Assembly (NCBI RefSeq): GCF_900103195.1
Contig: NZ_FMWU01000011.1
Location: 62,001-126,000 of the forward strand
Length of the DNA stretch: 64,000 nt
Reading direction: 5' to 3'
Origin: Methylobacterium sp. UNC378MF
GTDB lineage: Bacteria; Pseudomonadota; Alphaproteobacteria; Rhizobiales; Beijerinckiaceae
The notes beneath the pieces are model-generated. The model ran no database searches, had not been told where the DNA came from, and saw only the letters and a list, made by a program, of their open reading frames with translations. Made by a program: the position numbers and the translations under genes. Below are positions 53,355 to 61,047 of the stretch, piece after piece. Each line of letters begins with the position of its first letter. The first letter of the stretch is position 1.

Positions 53355-55202
53355 ATGAGCCAGCAGCCCGGCAGCCTGACCCGCCAGCAGCTCTACGACC
53401 GGATCCGCGAGAGCTCGAAGGACGAGGTCATCCTCGAAGAGATGATCCGGCTCGGCTTCTGGCCGGACGGGGCGGCGCAGCCCAACCCGCCGGACGACCT
53501 GATACGCCGCCGCGGCGAGATCGCCCGCGCCCTCGCCGACCTGCACCGGCGGGAGGCGGCGTGGCGCGACCCCGAGGCCGCCCTCAAGGAGATGCATCGC
53601 CGCCGCAAGACGGCGGCGCTGGAGCGGCGGCGCGAGACGAAGCTGCGCAACGCCCGCGACCGCCACGCGCGGGCGCAGGCGTGGCACGCGCGCCGGGAGG
53701 CGGAGGTCCTCCATCTCGGCGACGGCGTCTCGGCCGGCCTCGCGAACGCCGAGACGCCCGCGCGGGGGCCCGCCCCCGGCCTCCCGCCCCTGGCGAGCCC
53801 GAAGGCGCTGGCCGAGGCCATGGGGATCGGCCTCGGCGAGCTGCGCTTCCTCGCCTACGACCGGGCGCTCAGCACGGTGAGCCATTACCGGCGCTTCACC
53901 ATCCCCAAGAAGGCGGGCGGGCTGCGCCGCATCTCGGCGCCGATGCCGCGCCTGAAGCGGGCGCAGTACTGGATCCTCGACGCGCTCCTCGCCCGTGCTC
54001 CCGTGCACGCGGCGGCCCACGGCTTCGTGCCCGGCCGCTCGATCGTCACCAACGCCGCCGCCCATGTCGGGCGGGACGTCGTGGTCAATCTCGACCTCAA
54101 GGACTTCTTTCCGAGCCTCGATTACCGGCGGATCAAGGGAAAATTCCGGGGCCTGGGCTACGCCGAGCCGGTGGCGACCGTGCTGGCGCTGCTCTGCACC
54201 GAGCCGGACGTGGACGCGGTCGAGATCGATGGCGCTTGCCTCTACGCCGCCCGGGGCCCCCGCCGGCTGCCGCAGGGCGCGCCGACGAGCCCCGCGCTCA
54301 CCAACCTCGTCTGCACCCGGCTGGACGCCCGGCTCTCCGGCCTCGCCGGCAGCCTCGGCTTCACCTACACGCGCTACGCCGACGACCTGACCTTCTCGGC
54401 CTCCGGCGAGGCCGCCGGGAAGGTCGGCGCGCTGCTCAAACACGTCCACGCCATCGTCGCCGGGGAGGGCTTCACCGTCCATCCGGACAAGACCCGGGTG
54501 ATGCGCCGCGGCCGGCACCAGGAGGTGACCGGGCTCACCGTCAACGAGCGGGTCGGCGTGCCGCGGGAGACCCTGCGCCGCTTCCGCGCCCTCCTGCACG
54601 GGCTCGAGCGGCACGGTCCGGCCGGGCGCCGCTGGGGCGCGGCCGGCGAGGCGGGCGTGCTCCGCGCCGCGATCGGCTTCGCGCAGTTCGTCCGGATGGT
54701 CACGCCGGAGACCGGCGCGCCGCTGCTGGCGCGGGCCCGCGCCCTCGCGGAACGCCACGCGGATTCCCGCTCAGCCCGTCCTGAGGCTCGGCCGCTGCCG
54801 GACTTCCGCGCCCGGTCCGCGCGGGGCGAGGTGCCGCTCGCCCGCTGGTGGACGCCGGCCCCCCGCCCCGCGCCCGCGCCGGACCCGATCCTGGCCGAGG
54901 CCGAGGCGGCCGCCGCCAGGGCTGCGGCCCGCGCGGCCGCGCCCGTGCCGGGCCGCAGCGGCGTGCCGGTCTCCGGCCGCCCGCGTCTCGGCGCCGAAAC
55001 GGCCGCCCGCGCGGAGGCCGTGCCGGACCCCGGCGCCGCGTCCGACGATGCGCCGATGAAGCCCTGGAAGGTCGTCCTGGGGATCTTCGTCCTGTTCCAG
55101 GCGGCCGCCCTGCTGCACCCGGCGCTCGGGCTGCTCGTCCTCGCGGTCGCCCTGCTGCTCGGCCTCCGCCGCCTGCTGCGCCGCTGGCGGCGCCGCCGAT
55201 GA
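53355..55202 (+). CDS. Retron-type reverse transcriptase with C-terminal hydrophobic tail
   Basis: 615 aa. The RT core spans about 150-460: the retron X-motif NAxxH (N233 to H237, TNAAAHVGR), first catalytic Asp in NLDLKDFFPSL (D247), QGAPTSPALTNL (307-318), the catalytic YADD (341-344) and the retron Y-motif VTG (391-393). The N-terminal 150 residues are a charged helical extension. The C-terminal part has an Ala/Pro-rich linker, then about 48 residues with a hydrophobic stretch (VVLGIFVLFQAAALLHPALG and LLVLAVALLLG) capped by an Arg-rich end, suggesting a membrane anchor. It is preceded by the retron RNA and followed with overlap by an exported protein gene. Confidence 0.93.
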   Translation: MSQQPGSLTRQQLYDRIRESSKDEVILEEMIRLGFWPDGAAQPNPPDDLIRRRGEIARALADLHRREAAWRDPEAALKEMHRRRKTAALERRRETKLRNARDRHARAQAWHARREAEVLHLGDGVSAGLANAETPARGPAPGLPPLASPKALAEAMGIGLGELRFLAYDRALSTVSHYRRFTIPKKAGGLRRISAPMPRLKRAQYWILDALLARAPVHAAAHGFVPGRSIVTNAAAHVGRDVVVNLDLKDFFPSLDYRRIKGKFRGLGYAEPVATVLALLCTEPDVDAVEIDGACLYAARGPRRLPQGAPTSPALTNLVCTRLDARLSGLAGSLGFTYTRYADDLTFSASGEAAGKVGALLKHVHAIVAGEGFTVHPDKTRVMRRGRHQEVTGLTVNERVGVPRETLRRFRALLHGLERHGPAGRRWGAAGEAGVLRAAIGFAQFVRMVTPETGAPLLARARALAERHADSRSARPEARPLPDFRARSARGEVPLARWWTPAPRPAPAPDPILAEAEAAAARAAARAAAPVPGRSGVPVSGRPRLGAETAARAEAVPDPGAASDDAPMKPWKVVLGIFVLFQAAALLHPALGLLVLAVALLLGLRRLLRRWRRRR

Positions 55203-55948
55203 TCCCGGCCCGGCGCCTCGCCGGGTGCCTCCTGTCCTGCGGCGCCGCGGCCTTCGCGCTGCTGTCCGGACCGGCAGCACCCCGGGCCGACGAGGCGCCT
55301 GCCGCCGCCCCGTTCAACGCCGCCGAGGCGGCCGCCATCGCCGGGCCGCTGCGGCAGGACCCGGCGCTGCTGCGCAGCTTCGGGACCTGCCCGGCCGACA
55401 CCTTCGCGCGGGAGCGCCCGGTCTGGCGGTGGGCGTTCGCGCCCCGGCGGCCCACCGAGCGCCGCTGCGCGCGGGAGCCCGCGGCCTGCTACGCGCTCTG
55501 CACCCGGTGGTCGAACGCGCCGGCCTGCTTCGACCTCGCCCTCGCCTTCGAGCACCATTCCCTCGACGTCGCCGACATCCTCGACAAGGAGCGCCTCTAC
55601 GCCCTCGCCTGCGCGGGCGGGTTTCCGGCGGGCTGCACCAACCGGGCGGCCGGGATCCGGAACGGCGGCTACGCGGAGGATCCCTTCCGCGACGCGCCGC
55701 GCACCGACACGGACGCCTGCCTCGCCCGGAGCTTCCGCCTCGATTGCGACCGCCGCGGCGCCTGGGGCTGCGCCATGCTCGGCCAGGCCTATCGCCTCGG
55801 CGAGGGCGTCGCCGCCGAGGCGTCCCGCGCCCGGGCGGCGTTCGACATGGCCTGCGCGATCAACCCGGACTTCGCGGCCTGCGCCTTCGCCAGGCGGCAG
55901 ATCGCCGAGATGGAAGCGCCGTCGGACAGGGACGGCGACGCGCCGTGA
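55199..55948 (+). CDS. Exported Cys-rich Sel1-like repeat protein
   Basis: 249 aa. Signal peptide in the first 30 residues (ARRLAGCLLSCGAAAFALLS, cleaving near PRADE). The mature part has many Cys and Sel1/TPR-like units, such as YALACAGGFPAGCTNRAAGI and AWGCAMLGQAYRLGEGVAAE. Sel1-like exported proteins bind proteins or peptides in the periplasm. The ATG overlaps the RT stop (ATGA), so it is translationally coupled to the retron, which makes it a possible accessory, though the signal peptide is unusual for a retron effector. Confidence 0.75.
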   Translation: MIPARRLAGCLLSCGAAAFALLSGPAAPRADEAPAAAPFNAAEAAAIAGPLRQDPALLRSFGTCPADTFARERPVWRWAFAPRRPTERRCAREPAACYALCTRWSNAPACFDLALAFEHHSLDVADILDKERLYALACAGGFPAGCTNRAAGIRNGGYAEDPFRDAPRTDTDACLARSFRLDCDRRGAWGCAMLGQAYRLGEGVAAEASRARAAFDMACAINPDFAACAFARRQIAEMEAPSDRDGDAP

Positions 55949-56325
55949 GTTCCGGCGAGTCCGGGCCGGATGCCGACGCCCTGCGGGCCCTCTACGGGCG
56001 GTTCGATCCGCGGCCGGACGGTCCCCTGGCCCCGGGCCTCCGGCGCGCCTGCCTCTGCGTGGACGTGGGCGACGCGGACGACGTCGCCGCCGCGGAGCGC
56101 TGGATGCTGGCCCATGCCGGCCAACTGACCTGCGTGCGCAGCACCGGCTGCGGCTGCTGCGTGATCGGCTGGGACATCGAGGGGCCGACGGCGCTCATCG
56201 ACACCTTGCCGGCGGCGCTCGGGGCGGCCTCCGACTGGTCCAGCCCGACCGCGGCCCCGCCGCGCGCGCCGATCGCGTGGTGGCGGCGCCTCTGGCGCCG
56301 CTGCGTCCGAGACGCGGGAGCCTAA
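55945..56325 (+). CDS. Hypothetical Cys-cluster protein
   Basis: 126 aa, starting at a GTG that overlaps the previous stop (GTGA). The centre contains the compact motif STGCGCCVIGWDIEGP, with four Cys in the protein at positions compatible with a metal site. The C-terminus is Arg/Trp-rich (AWWRRLWRRCVRDAG). No family recognised. It is the last gene of the co-directional block and converges on the cyclase gene, overlapping its end by 4 bases. Confidence 0.6.
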   Translation: MSSGESGPDADALRALYGRFDPRPDGPLAPGLRRACLCVDVGDADDVAAAERWMLAHAGQLTCVRSTGCGCCVIGWDIEGPTALIDTLPAALGAASDWSSPTAAPPRAPIAWWRRLWRRCVRDAGA

Positions 56326-57425
56326 CGCGGTTCCGCGACGACCTCCGCGCGCTCCAGAGCCGGCGGCGCCGGCCTCCGCTCCGGGATCAGCCGGTCCGGG
56401 ACCACCGCGCCGCGCTCGAGGGTGGCGACCGCCAGGGGGGCGCCCCGGCCGCGCAGGGCGTGTGTCCCCAGCGCGCGCGCGCGGACGCCGCCGGGCAGCC
56501 GGTCCAGCCGGTCGAGGAGATCCTGCGAGATCAGGATGTCGACGCCGAGGGGGCGGCACAGGGCTTCGATCCGCGACGTCACGTTCACGGCGTCGCCGAA
56601 ATACGCGATCTTGTGGCGGTCGACCCCGACTTCGGCCGTGACCACCGGGCCGCCGTGCAGCGCCGCCCGCAGCCGCGGCACCGTCCCGAACCGCGCGGTC
56701 CAGGCCGCGGCGTGCGCGTCGATCCGGTCGAGCACCTCGAACACGCAGGTCACGCAGCGCGCATCCTTCAGGCCGCGCTTCATCGGCCATGTGATCATCG
56801 CGAGGTCGCCGATGAAGTCGTCCGTGGAGCCGGCATTGCGCCGCACCGGTTCGGCCAGAGTCGCGAAGACGGCGCTGAGATAGTCCTGGGCGCGCAGGTC
56901 GCCGTGGGTCTCCGCGAAGGCGGTGGAGCCGACGACGTCGAGGAACAGGAAGATCCGCTCCTCCTGCACCGGCCTGTGGTAGCGGCCGATCATGAAGTTC
57001 ACGAACACCTCGCCGCCGATCAGGTCGCGCATGCGCATGACGAAGACCAGCAGGGCCGAAACGGCCAGCGAGTAGGCGAGGAACCGCGGCGTGATCCGCA
57101 CCGCCGTGGACAGGCTGTCGCCGGTGAGGCTGAACGCCCAGACGGCCAGCCCGCCGAGGGCGCAGCCGAGCGTGATCAGCACCACGTAGAGCAGCTCGGC
57201 CGCCAGCATGTAGACCAGTGCCGGCAGGCGGCGCAGCCGCGTCTGGAGACCCGACAGGCTCAGGCCGGGCACGAAGGCCAGCACCGTCCCGCCCACCGCC
57301 AGGGCGTAGACGAGCCCGGCGAGCATCGAGGCCCCGCCCACGAAGAGCAGGTTGTAGAGGAGGCCCGCCGCGCCGGAGGCGAGGAGGAGGGTCAGGGCCC
57401 AGAGCCATCGGTACTGTGGAAGCAT
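56322..57425 (-). CDS. Membrane-bound adenylate/guanylate cyclase (class III)
   Basis: 367 aa. About four membrane helices in residues 1-135, then a short linker and a class III catalytic domain (about 155-330): FLFLDVVGSTAFAETHGDLR with the first metal Asp (D163), FIGDLAMITWP with the second (D207), and GPVVTAEVGVDRHKIAYFGD followed by AVNVTSRIE. It makes cyclic AMP or GMP from ATP or GTP; the substrate is not certain. The start was placed at the ATG before the first membrane helix. The region upstream is not coding-like. A Crp/Fnr-type gene and the cNMP-like encapsulin domain are elsewhere in the window. Confidence 0.85.
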   Translation of the reverse strand: MLPQYRWLWALTLLLASGAAGLLYNLLFVGGASMLAGLVYALAVGGTVLAFVPGLSLSGLQTRLRRLPALVYMLAAELLYVVLITLGCALGGLAVWAFSLTGDSLSTAVRITPRFLAYSLAVSALLVFVMRMRDLIGGEVFVNFMIGRYHRPVQEERIFLFLDVVGSTAFAETHGDLRAQDYLSAVFATLAEPVRRNAGSTDDFIGDLAMITWPMKRGLKDARCVTCVFEVLDRIDAHAAAWTARFGTVPRLRAALHGGPVVTAEVGVDRHKIAYFGDAVNVTSRIEALCRPLGVDILISQDLLDRLDRLPGGVRARALGTHALRGRGAPLAVATLERGAVVPDRLIPERRPAPPALERAEVVAEPR

Positions 57426-57677
57426 GGGCTGTCGGCGCAGGAGAGCGTGGCGGCGGGCACGGCGGGACGTACGCGGTGGCCCGGGACGAAGATCGTAGGG
57501 CGAACGAACACGGCGAAGACGGCGCTGGATCGGCGCGCCGCAGACTGGCCGCTCAACCCTGACCAATGAGGAACGATTCGCGCCGTCCACAGGATGTCGT
57601 CAGCCGGTGTCGCCGCGCTGCCACAGCGGGCGGATCGGCCGCGCCACCGTCAGCGGTTCTGCGACAGCCCGTGATGC

Positions 57678-57753
57678 TGGTGGGCCCGGCAGGACTTGAA
57701 CCTGCAACCAGACCGTTATGAGCGGCCGGCTCTAACCATTGAGCTACGGGCCC
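57678..57753 (-). tRNA. tRNA-Ile (CAU, lysidine type)
   Basis: Full cloverleaf on the minus strand: 7-bp acceptor stem GGGCCCG, D arm with GCTC...GAGC, anticodon stem GGCCG/CGGTC with loop CTCATAA (anticodon CAT), T arm GCAGG/CCTGC with TTCAAGT, and an encoded CCA end. The short D-loop AATGGTTA and the T-loop sequence favour the TilS-modified isoleucine tRNA that reads AUA over elongator methionine tRNA. Confidence 0.88.
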
Positions 57754-57790
57754 GGGAGCCGCCGACGGATAGCTGATCCCCGGCCGCCCG

Positions 57791-58483
57791 TCACCCGGAT
57801 TTCGCCGCGCCGCGGGGGGGGCGGGTCCGGGAGGGCAGATCCTGTCGGGGCGGATCCCGTTCGGCCTTTGCGTCCACCGGCACGAGCGCCGCGTCCTTGA
57901 TGCGCCACAGGTAGCGGGCCAGGATCGAGCGGTACGGCGCGAAGGCGGCCGCCACCGCGTCGGTATCGTCCCGTCCAGTGAGGCGGTGCAGGCAGCCCAC
58001 CGCCGCCACGTCGCCTGCGGGCCAGATGTCGGGATCGTGGAAATGGAAGATGCCGACCATGTCGGCCGTCCAGGGCCCGACGCCGCGGATGCTGCACAGG
58101 ATCGCTGCCCGCTCGGCATGCGGCAGGCCGGCAAGGCCGGGCCCGAGGAGGCCCGCCATCTCGGCTGCCACGATCGCCTGGAGGGCCCGCACCTTGTTGC
58201 CCGAGATGCCGCAGGCCCGCAGCATTGCCGCGTCCCCGGCCTCGAACAGGGCTCGGGGGCTGGAAGCCGCCGCCGCGGCGGCGGCCTCGATCCGGGCCCA
58301 GATCGCGGCCGCCGCCCGGGTCGAGAGCTGCTGGTTGACCACCTCGACGAACAGGCGGTCGGCGACGCGCGGATGCGCCGGCGGCTCAATCCGGATCGGA
58401 CCGGCCTGCACGAGGGCGGCCCGCAGCGGTGGATGCGCGCGCGCCGCGTCCAGAAGGTGAGCGTAGATATCGGGATCGAGCAT
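57791..58483 (-). CDS. DNA-3-methyladenine glycosylase II (AlkA family)
   Basis: 230 aa. Removes alkylated bases from DNA, first step of base-excision repair. HhH-GPD fold with the hairpin-helix-hairpin and catalytic Asp in SIRGVGPWTADMVGIFHFHD and WPAGDVA. The short length fits the bacterial AlkA-like proteins without the N-terminal domain of E. coli AlkA. The C-terminus is basic and disordered. It sits just beside the tRNA gene, with no operon partners. Confidence 0.87.
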   Translation of the reverse strand: MLDPDIYAHLLDAARAHPPLRAALVQAGPIRIEPPAHPRVADRLFVEVVNQQLSTRAAAAIWARIEAAAAAAASSPRALFEAGDAAMLRACGISGNKVRALQAIVAAEMAGLLGPGLAGLPHAERAAILCSIRGVGPWTADMVGIFHFHDPDIWPAGDVAAVGCLHRLTGRDDTDAVAAAFAPYRSILARYLWRIKDAALVPVDAKAERDPPRQDLPSRTRPPRGAAKSG

Positions 58484-58670
58484 CGCCTAGCCCATCCGGC
58501 CCGCGCCGCGCTCCGCCCGTCGGAGCCGCGACCGCGCTCGCGCGCGGCGTCCGCATCCTAGCCGCCGCTCCGGCTCCGGTCCGGGAGACAGGATGCCGCG
58601 CAGCCCCGCCGGGTCCGGATGCGCTCGGCCGGTCTGGACGGAATGCGATGGCGGCCCAGGTCTCGACGGC

Positions 58671-59228
58671 ATGGCGATCCTCTTCACCGCAGATACGCAT
58701 TTCGGCGACCCGCACATCCTCCGCCACCGCGGGGCGAGATTCGGCAGCATCGAGGCCCACGACGAGGCGCTGGTCGCGGGCTGGAACGCGGTGGTCGGCC
58801 CAGAGGATGCCGTCTGGCACCTCGGCGACTTCGCCGCCCATGCCAGCCGAACGCATTGCGCGGCGATCTTCGCGCGCCTGAACGGCACCAAGCGCCTGGT
58901 CCGGGGCAACCACGATTCGAATCGCGTCCTGGATCTGCCCTGGGCCGAGCCGCCGGTGGAAAGCGCCCGCCTCTCTGTCGCGGATGCGCAAGGGCGACCG
59001 CACCGCCTGTTCCTGTCGCATTACGCGCATCGGGCCTGGCCGGGCTTGTGGCGGGAGACGCGCCACCTCTACGGGCACAGCCACGGCTGGCTCGCCGACA
59101 CCACGCGCTCCTGCGATGTCGGCGTGGATGCCTGGAGCGACCGCCCAGTCACCCTCGACGCGATCCTCCTCCGCCAGGACGCGGCCGACGGCGTGCCGGA
59201 GGAACTCGCAGCCCACGGCCTGCGCTGA
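58671..59228 (+). CDS. Metallophosphoesterase
   Basis: 185 aa. Calcineurin-like metallophosphoesterase with all metal-site motifs: ADTHFGDPH, WHLGDFAAH, VRGNHDSN, the SHYAH His and YGHSHGW. Soluble and cytoplasmic. Single-domain members of this size include phosphodiesterases and YfcE-like enzymes; the substrate is unknown. It starts at the ATG immediately before the first motif. Confidence 0.88.
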   Translation: MAILFTADTHFGDPHILRHRGARFGSIEAHDEALVAGWNAVVGPEDAVWHLGDFAAHASRTHCAAIFARLNGTKRLVRGNHDSNRVLDLPWAEPPVESARLSVADAQGRPHRLFLSHYAHRAWPGLWRETRHLYGHSHGWLADTTRSCDVGVDAWSDRPVTLDAILLRQDAADGVPEELAAHGLR

Positions 59229-59295
59229 TGGCGGTCCGCCGGCGCGCTATATCGTCTGCGGGCGTATCGAGATCCCGGCAGGAGGCCGCATCGCC

Positions 59296-59598
59296 ATGAC
59301 CGACATCCCCTCCCCGCCATCGGGCTGGACCGAGGCAGCAAAGGAGGCCGCGGCCGAACTCGGCCTCGAGACCGATTGGTCCGCGCTCGACGCGCCGGAC
59401 TGGGCGCGGCTCTGCCGCCGGGCCGGCGAGATCCTCGGCGGGCAAGGCCACGCACTTGCGCCCGGCTGGGACGGCGCCCTGGCGCGCGCCCTTGGCCGCC
59501 CCGACCCGGTGGCCGTCCCGGACGAGCTGGCCCGCGATACTGCGAACACCGTGCTGGCCGAGAAGGGCGAGGTGTTCGCGCCCGAGGACGATGCCTGA
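59296..59598 (+). CDS. Hypothetical acidic protein, 100 aa
   Basis: Starts MTDIPSPPSGWTEAAKEAAA after AGGAGG, 7 bases upstream. Helical, acidic protein with Trp-rich turns (WSALDAPDWARLCRRAGEIL) and a terminal EVFAPEDDA. No signal or membrane part. It follows the metallophosphoesterase gene by 67 bases and precedes nepR; family not recognised. Confidence 0.65.
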   Translation: MTDIPSPPSGWTEAAKEAAAELGLETDWSALDAPDWARLCRRAGEILGGQGHALAPGWDGALARALGRPDPVAVPDELARDTANTVLAEKGEVFAPEDDA

Positions 59599-59671
59599 GA
59601 CGGGTGCCCACGATGAGACTTCGCGCAAGCGGGTGGTTGCCGTCACGGGGGGGCGGGCCGATGTAGAAGGC

Positions 59672-59941
59672 ATGCCTCATCCCGAACAACGCCCCGAACA
59701 CCGGCGCGCCGCCCCGAGACCGACCGAACGCTATGCCCCTGGCACGGCACCGTCCGCCCTGCGGGTGGTTCCCCTCGTGGGTGGCCCGGTTCTCGACGCG
59801 CAGACGCGCACACGGCTCGGCCATCAGATGCGGGCGATGTACGATCCGGTGATCGATGAGGCGCTGGATCCCCGACTGGCGGAGCTGCTCCAGCAGCTCG
59901 ACGCGGATCGGGGCGGCGATTCGACTGCAGATCCGAAGTGA
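59672..59941 (+). CDS. nepR: NepR family anti-sigma factor (general stress response)
   Basis: 89 aa. NepR binds and holds the EcfG sigma factor until phosphorylated PhyR takes its place. The conserved NepR core is at the C-terminal half: LGHQMRAMYDPVIDEALDPR followed by LAELLQQLDA. The N-terminal half is Arg/Pro-rich and disordered, as usual. AGAAGG precedes the ATG. The sigma-factor gene next to it is convergent; PhyR is not in the window. Confidence 0.82.
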   Translation: MPHPEQRPEHRRAAPRPTERYAPGTAPSALRVVPLVGGPVLDAQTRTRLGHQMRAMYDPVIDEALDPRLAELLQQLDADRGGDSTADPK

Positions 59942-60179
59942 GATCCGGAGCGGGCGCGGCCGGCCCTCACGATCCGGTGCGGCTTCCGGAAAGGGGGCTC
60001 CCATCGGTGGATCGGGGGGATGTCACACCGATGGGAGCTGAGCCGAGTCGACGGATCGACCCAACCCGCTCCATATCGCCCAGGCGCCGGCTCGGGCGCT
60101 TTTACCTAAGTCAAATTCGCCGCCGAATAGGGCCGTCGAAGTGTCGAATTGGCGTATTCGACCTGTAAAATCGACACGT

Positions 60180-60941
60180 TCAGGCTGAGGTGCCGGTTAC
60201 CGACAGCATGACCCCGTCGCTGCCGATCTCGGTCCCATTGTAGCCGAGCATCCGCGCGAGCTGCTCGCGGGCGCGCCAGACCCGGCTCTTCACGGTGCCG
60301 ATCCGGCAGTTCATCACGACGGCGGCTTCCTCGTAGCTCAAGTTCTCGATCGCCACGAGGACCAGCGCCTCCCGCATCACCGGCGCGAGGCGGTCGAGGG
60401 CCGCGCGCACGTCCTGCAGGTCGAGATGGCCCCCCTGCTCGGGGATGCTGGTCAGCCGCTCGGCGTAGTTGCCGTCGGTATCGGCGACCTCGCGACCCTG
60501 CTTGCGGTGCTGGCTGTAGAAGACGTTGCGGAGGATCGTGAACAGCCACGCCTCCAGGTTGGTGCCGGGGGTGAAGCCGCCGCGGCCGCGCCAGCCGCGC
60601 AGCAGCGTGTCCTGCACGAGGTCGTCCGCCGCAGCCGGATCGCGCGTCAGCGAGACCGCGAATCGGTGCAGCGCCGGCACCACGTCCAGGAGGCCGGCAC
60701 GGAAGGTCCTGTCCCGTTCGCCCTCGGCCTGCGCGAGGGCGGAGTCCAGGCGCGCCAGCAGGTCGGCGAAGGGAGCCGTGATGGCGCCCGCTTCGAGGCC
60801 GATCCGGTCGTAGGTGCGGCCGAGCAGGGTGCCAAGATGGGCCCGCACGGCCTCCGGCAGGCCGTGACGGGTCTCCTCCCCGGCCTCCTCGGCGAGATCC
60901 GCCATGGGATCGAGGAGCGATGAGCCTTCGGTGTCGGGCAT
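60180..60941 (-). CDS. EcfG-like sigma factor with NepR-like N-terminal extension
   Basis: 253 aa. The C-terminal 170 residues are an ECF sigma factor of the EcfG type: region 2 with DDLVQDTLLRGWRGRGGF and LEAWLFTILRNVFYSQHRKQ; region 4 with PVMREALVLVAIENLSYEEA and GTVKSRVWRAREQLARML. The first about 75 residues are not part of an ECF sigma factor and contain VRAHLGTLLGRTYDRIGLEA followed by PFADLLARLDSAL, which parallels the NepR core (LG..lR..YD...p..dLL..LD). This would be a fusion of an anti-sigma-like domain to its sigma factor. It lies convergent to nepR. Confidence 0.85.
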   Translation of the reverse strand: MPDTEGSSLLDPMADLAEEAGEETRHGLPEAVRAHLGTLLGRTYDRIGLEAGAITAPFADLLARLDSALAQAEGERDRTFRAGLLDVVPALHRFAVSLTRDPAAADDLVQDTLLRGWRGRGGFTPGTNLEAWLFTILRNVFYSQHRKQGREVADTDGNYAERLTSIPEQGGHLDLQDVRAALDRLAPVMREALVLVAIENLSYEEAAVVMNCRIGTVKSRVWRAREQLARMLGYNGTEIGSDGVMLSVTGTSA

Positions 60942-61047
60942 ACGGTCCGGTCGTCGGCGAGTGGGCCGGTTGAGCCCAGAAGACCGGTTGTGGCGTGCCC
61001 GAGGCGCCCATGCCGCAACATGGGTTAGCGGTTTTCCCGAACGAGGC

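Noticed and set aside
53355..55202. Group II intron or other mobile-element reverse transcriptase
   Set aside because: No maturase or endonuclease region and no intron ends seen; the NAxxH and VTG motifs and the upstream RNA structure point to a retron.
57678..57753. Elongator tRNA-Met and island attachment site
   Set aside because: The D-loop and T-loop pattern fit the lysidine-type tRNA-Ile; no integrase gene or flanking direct repeat was seen, so no island claim is made.
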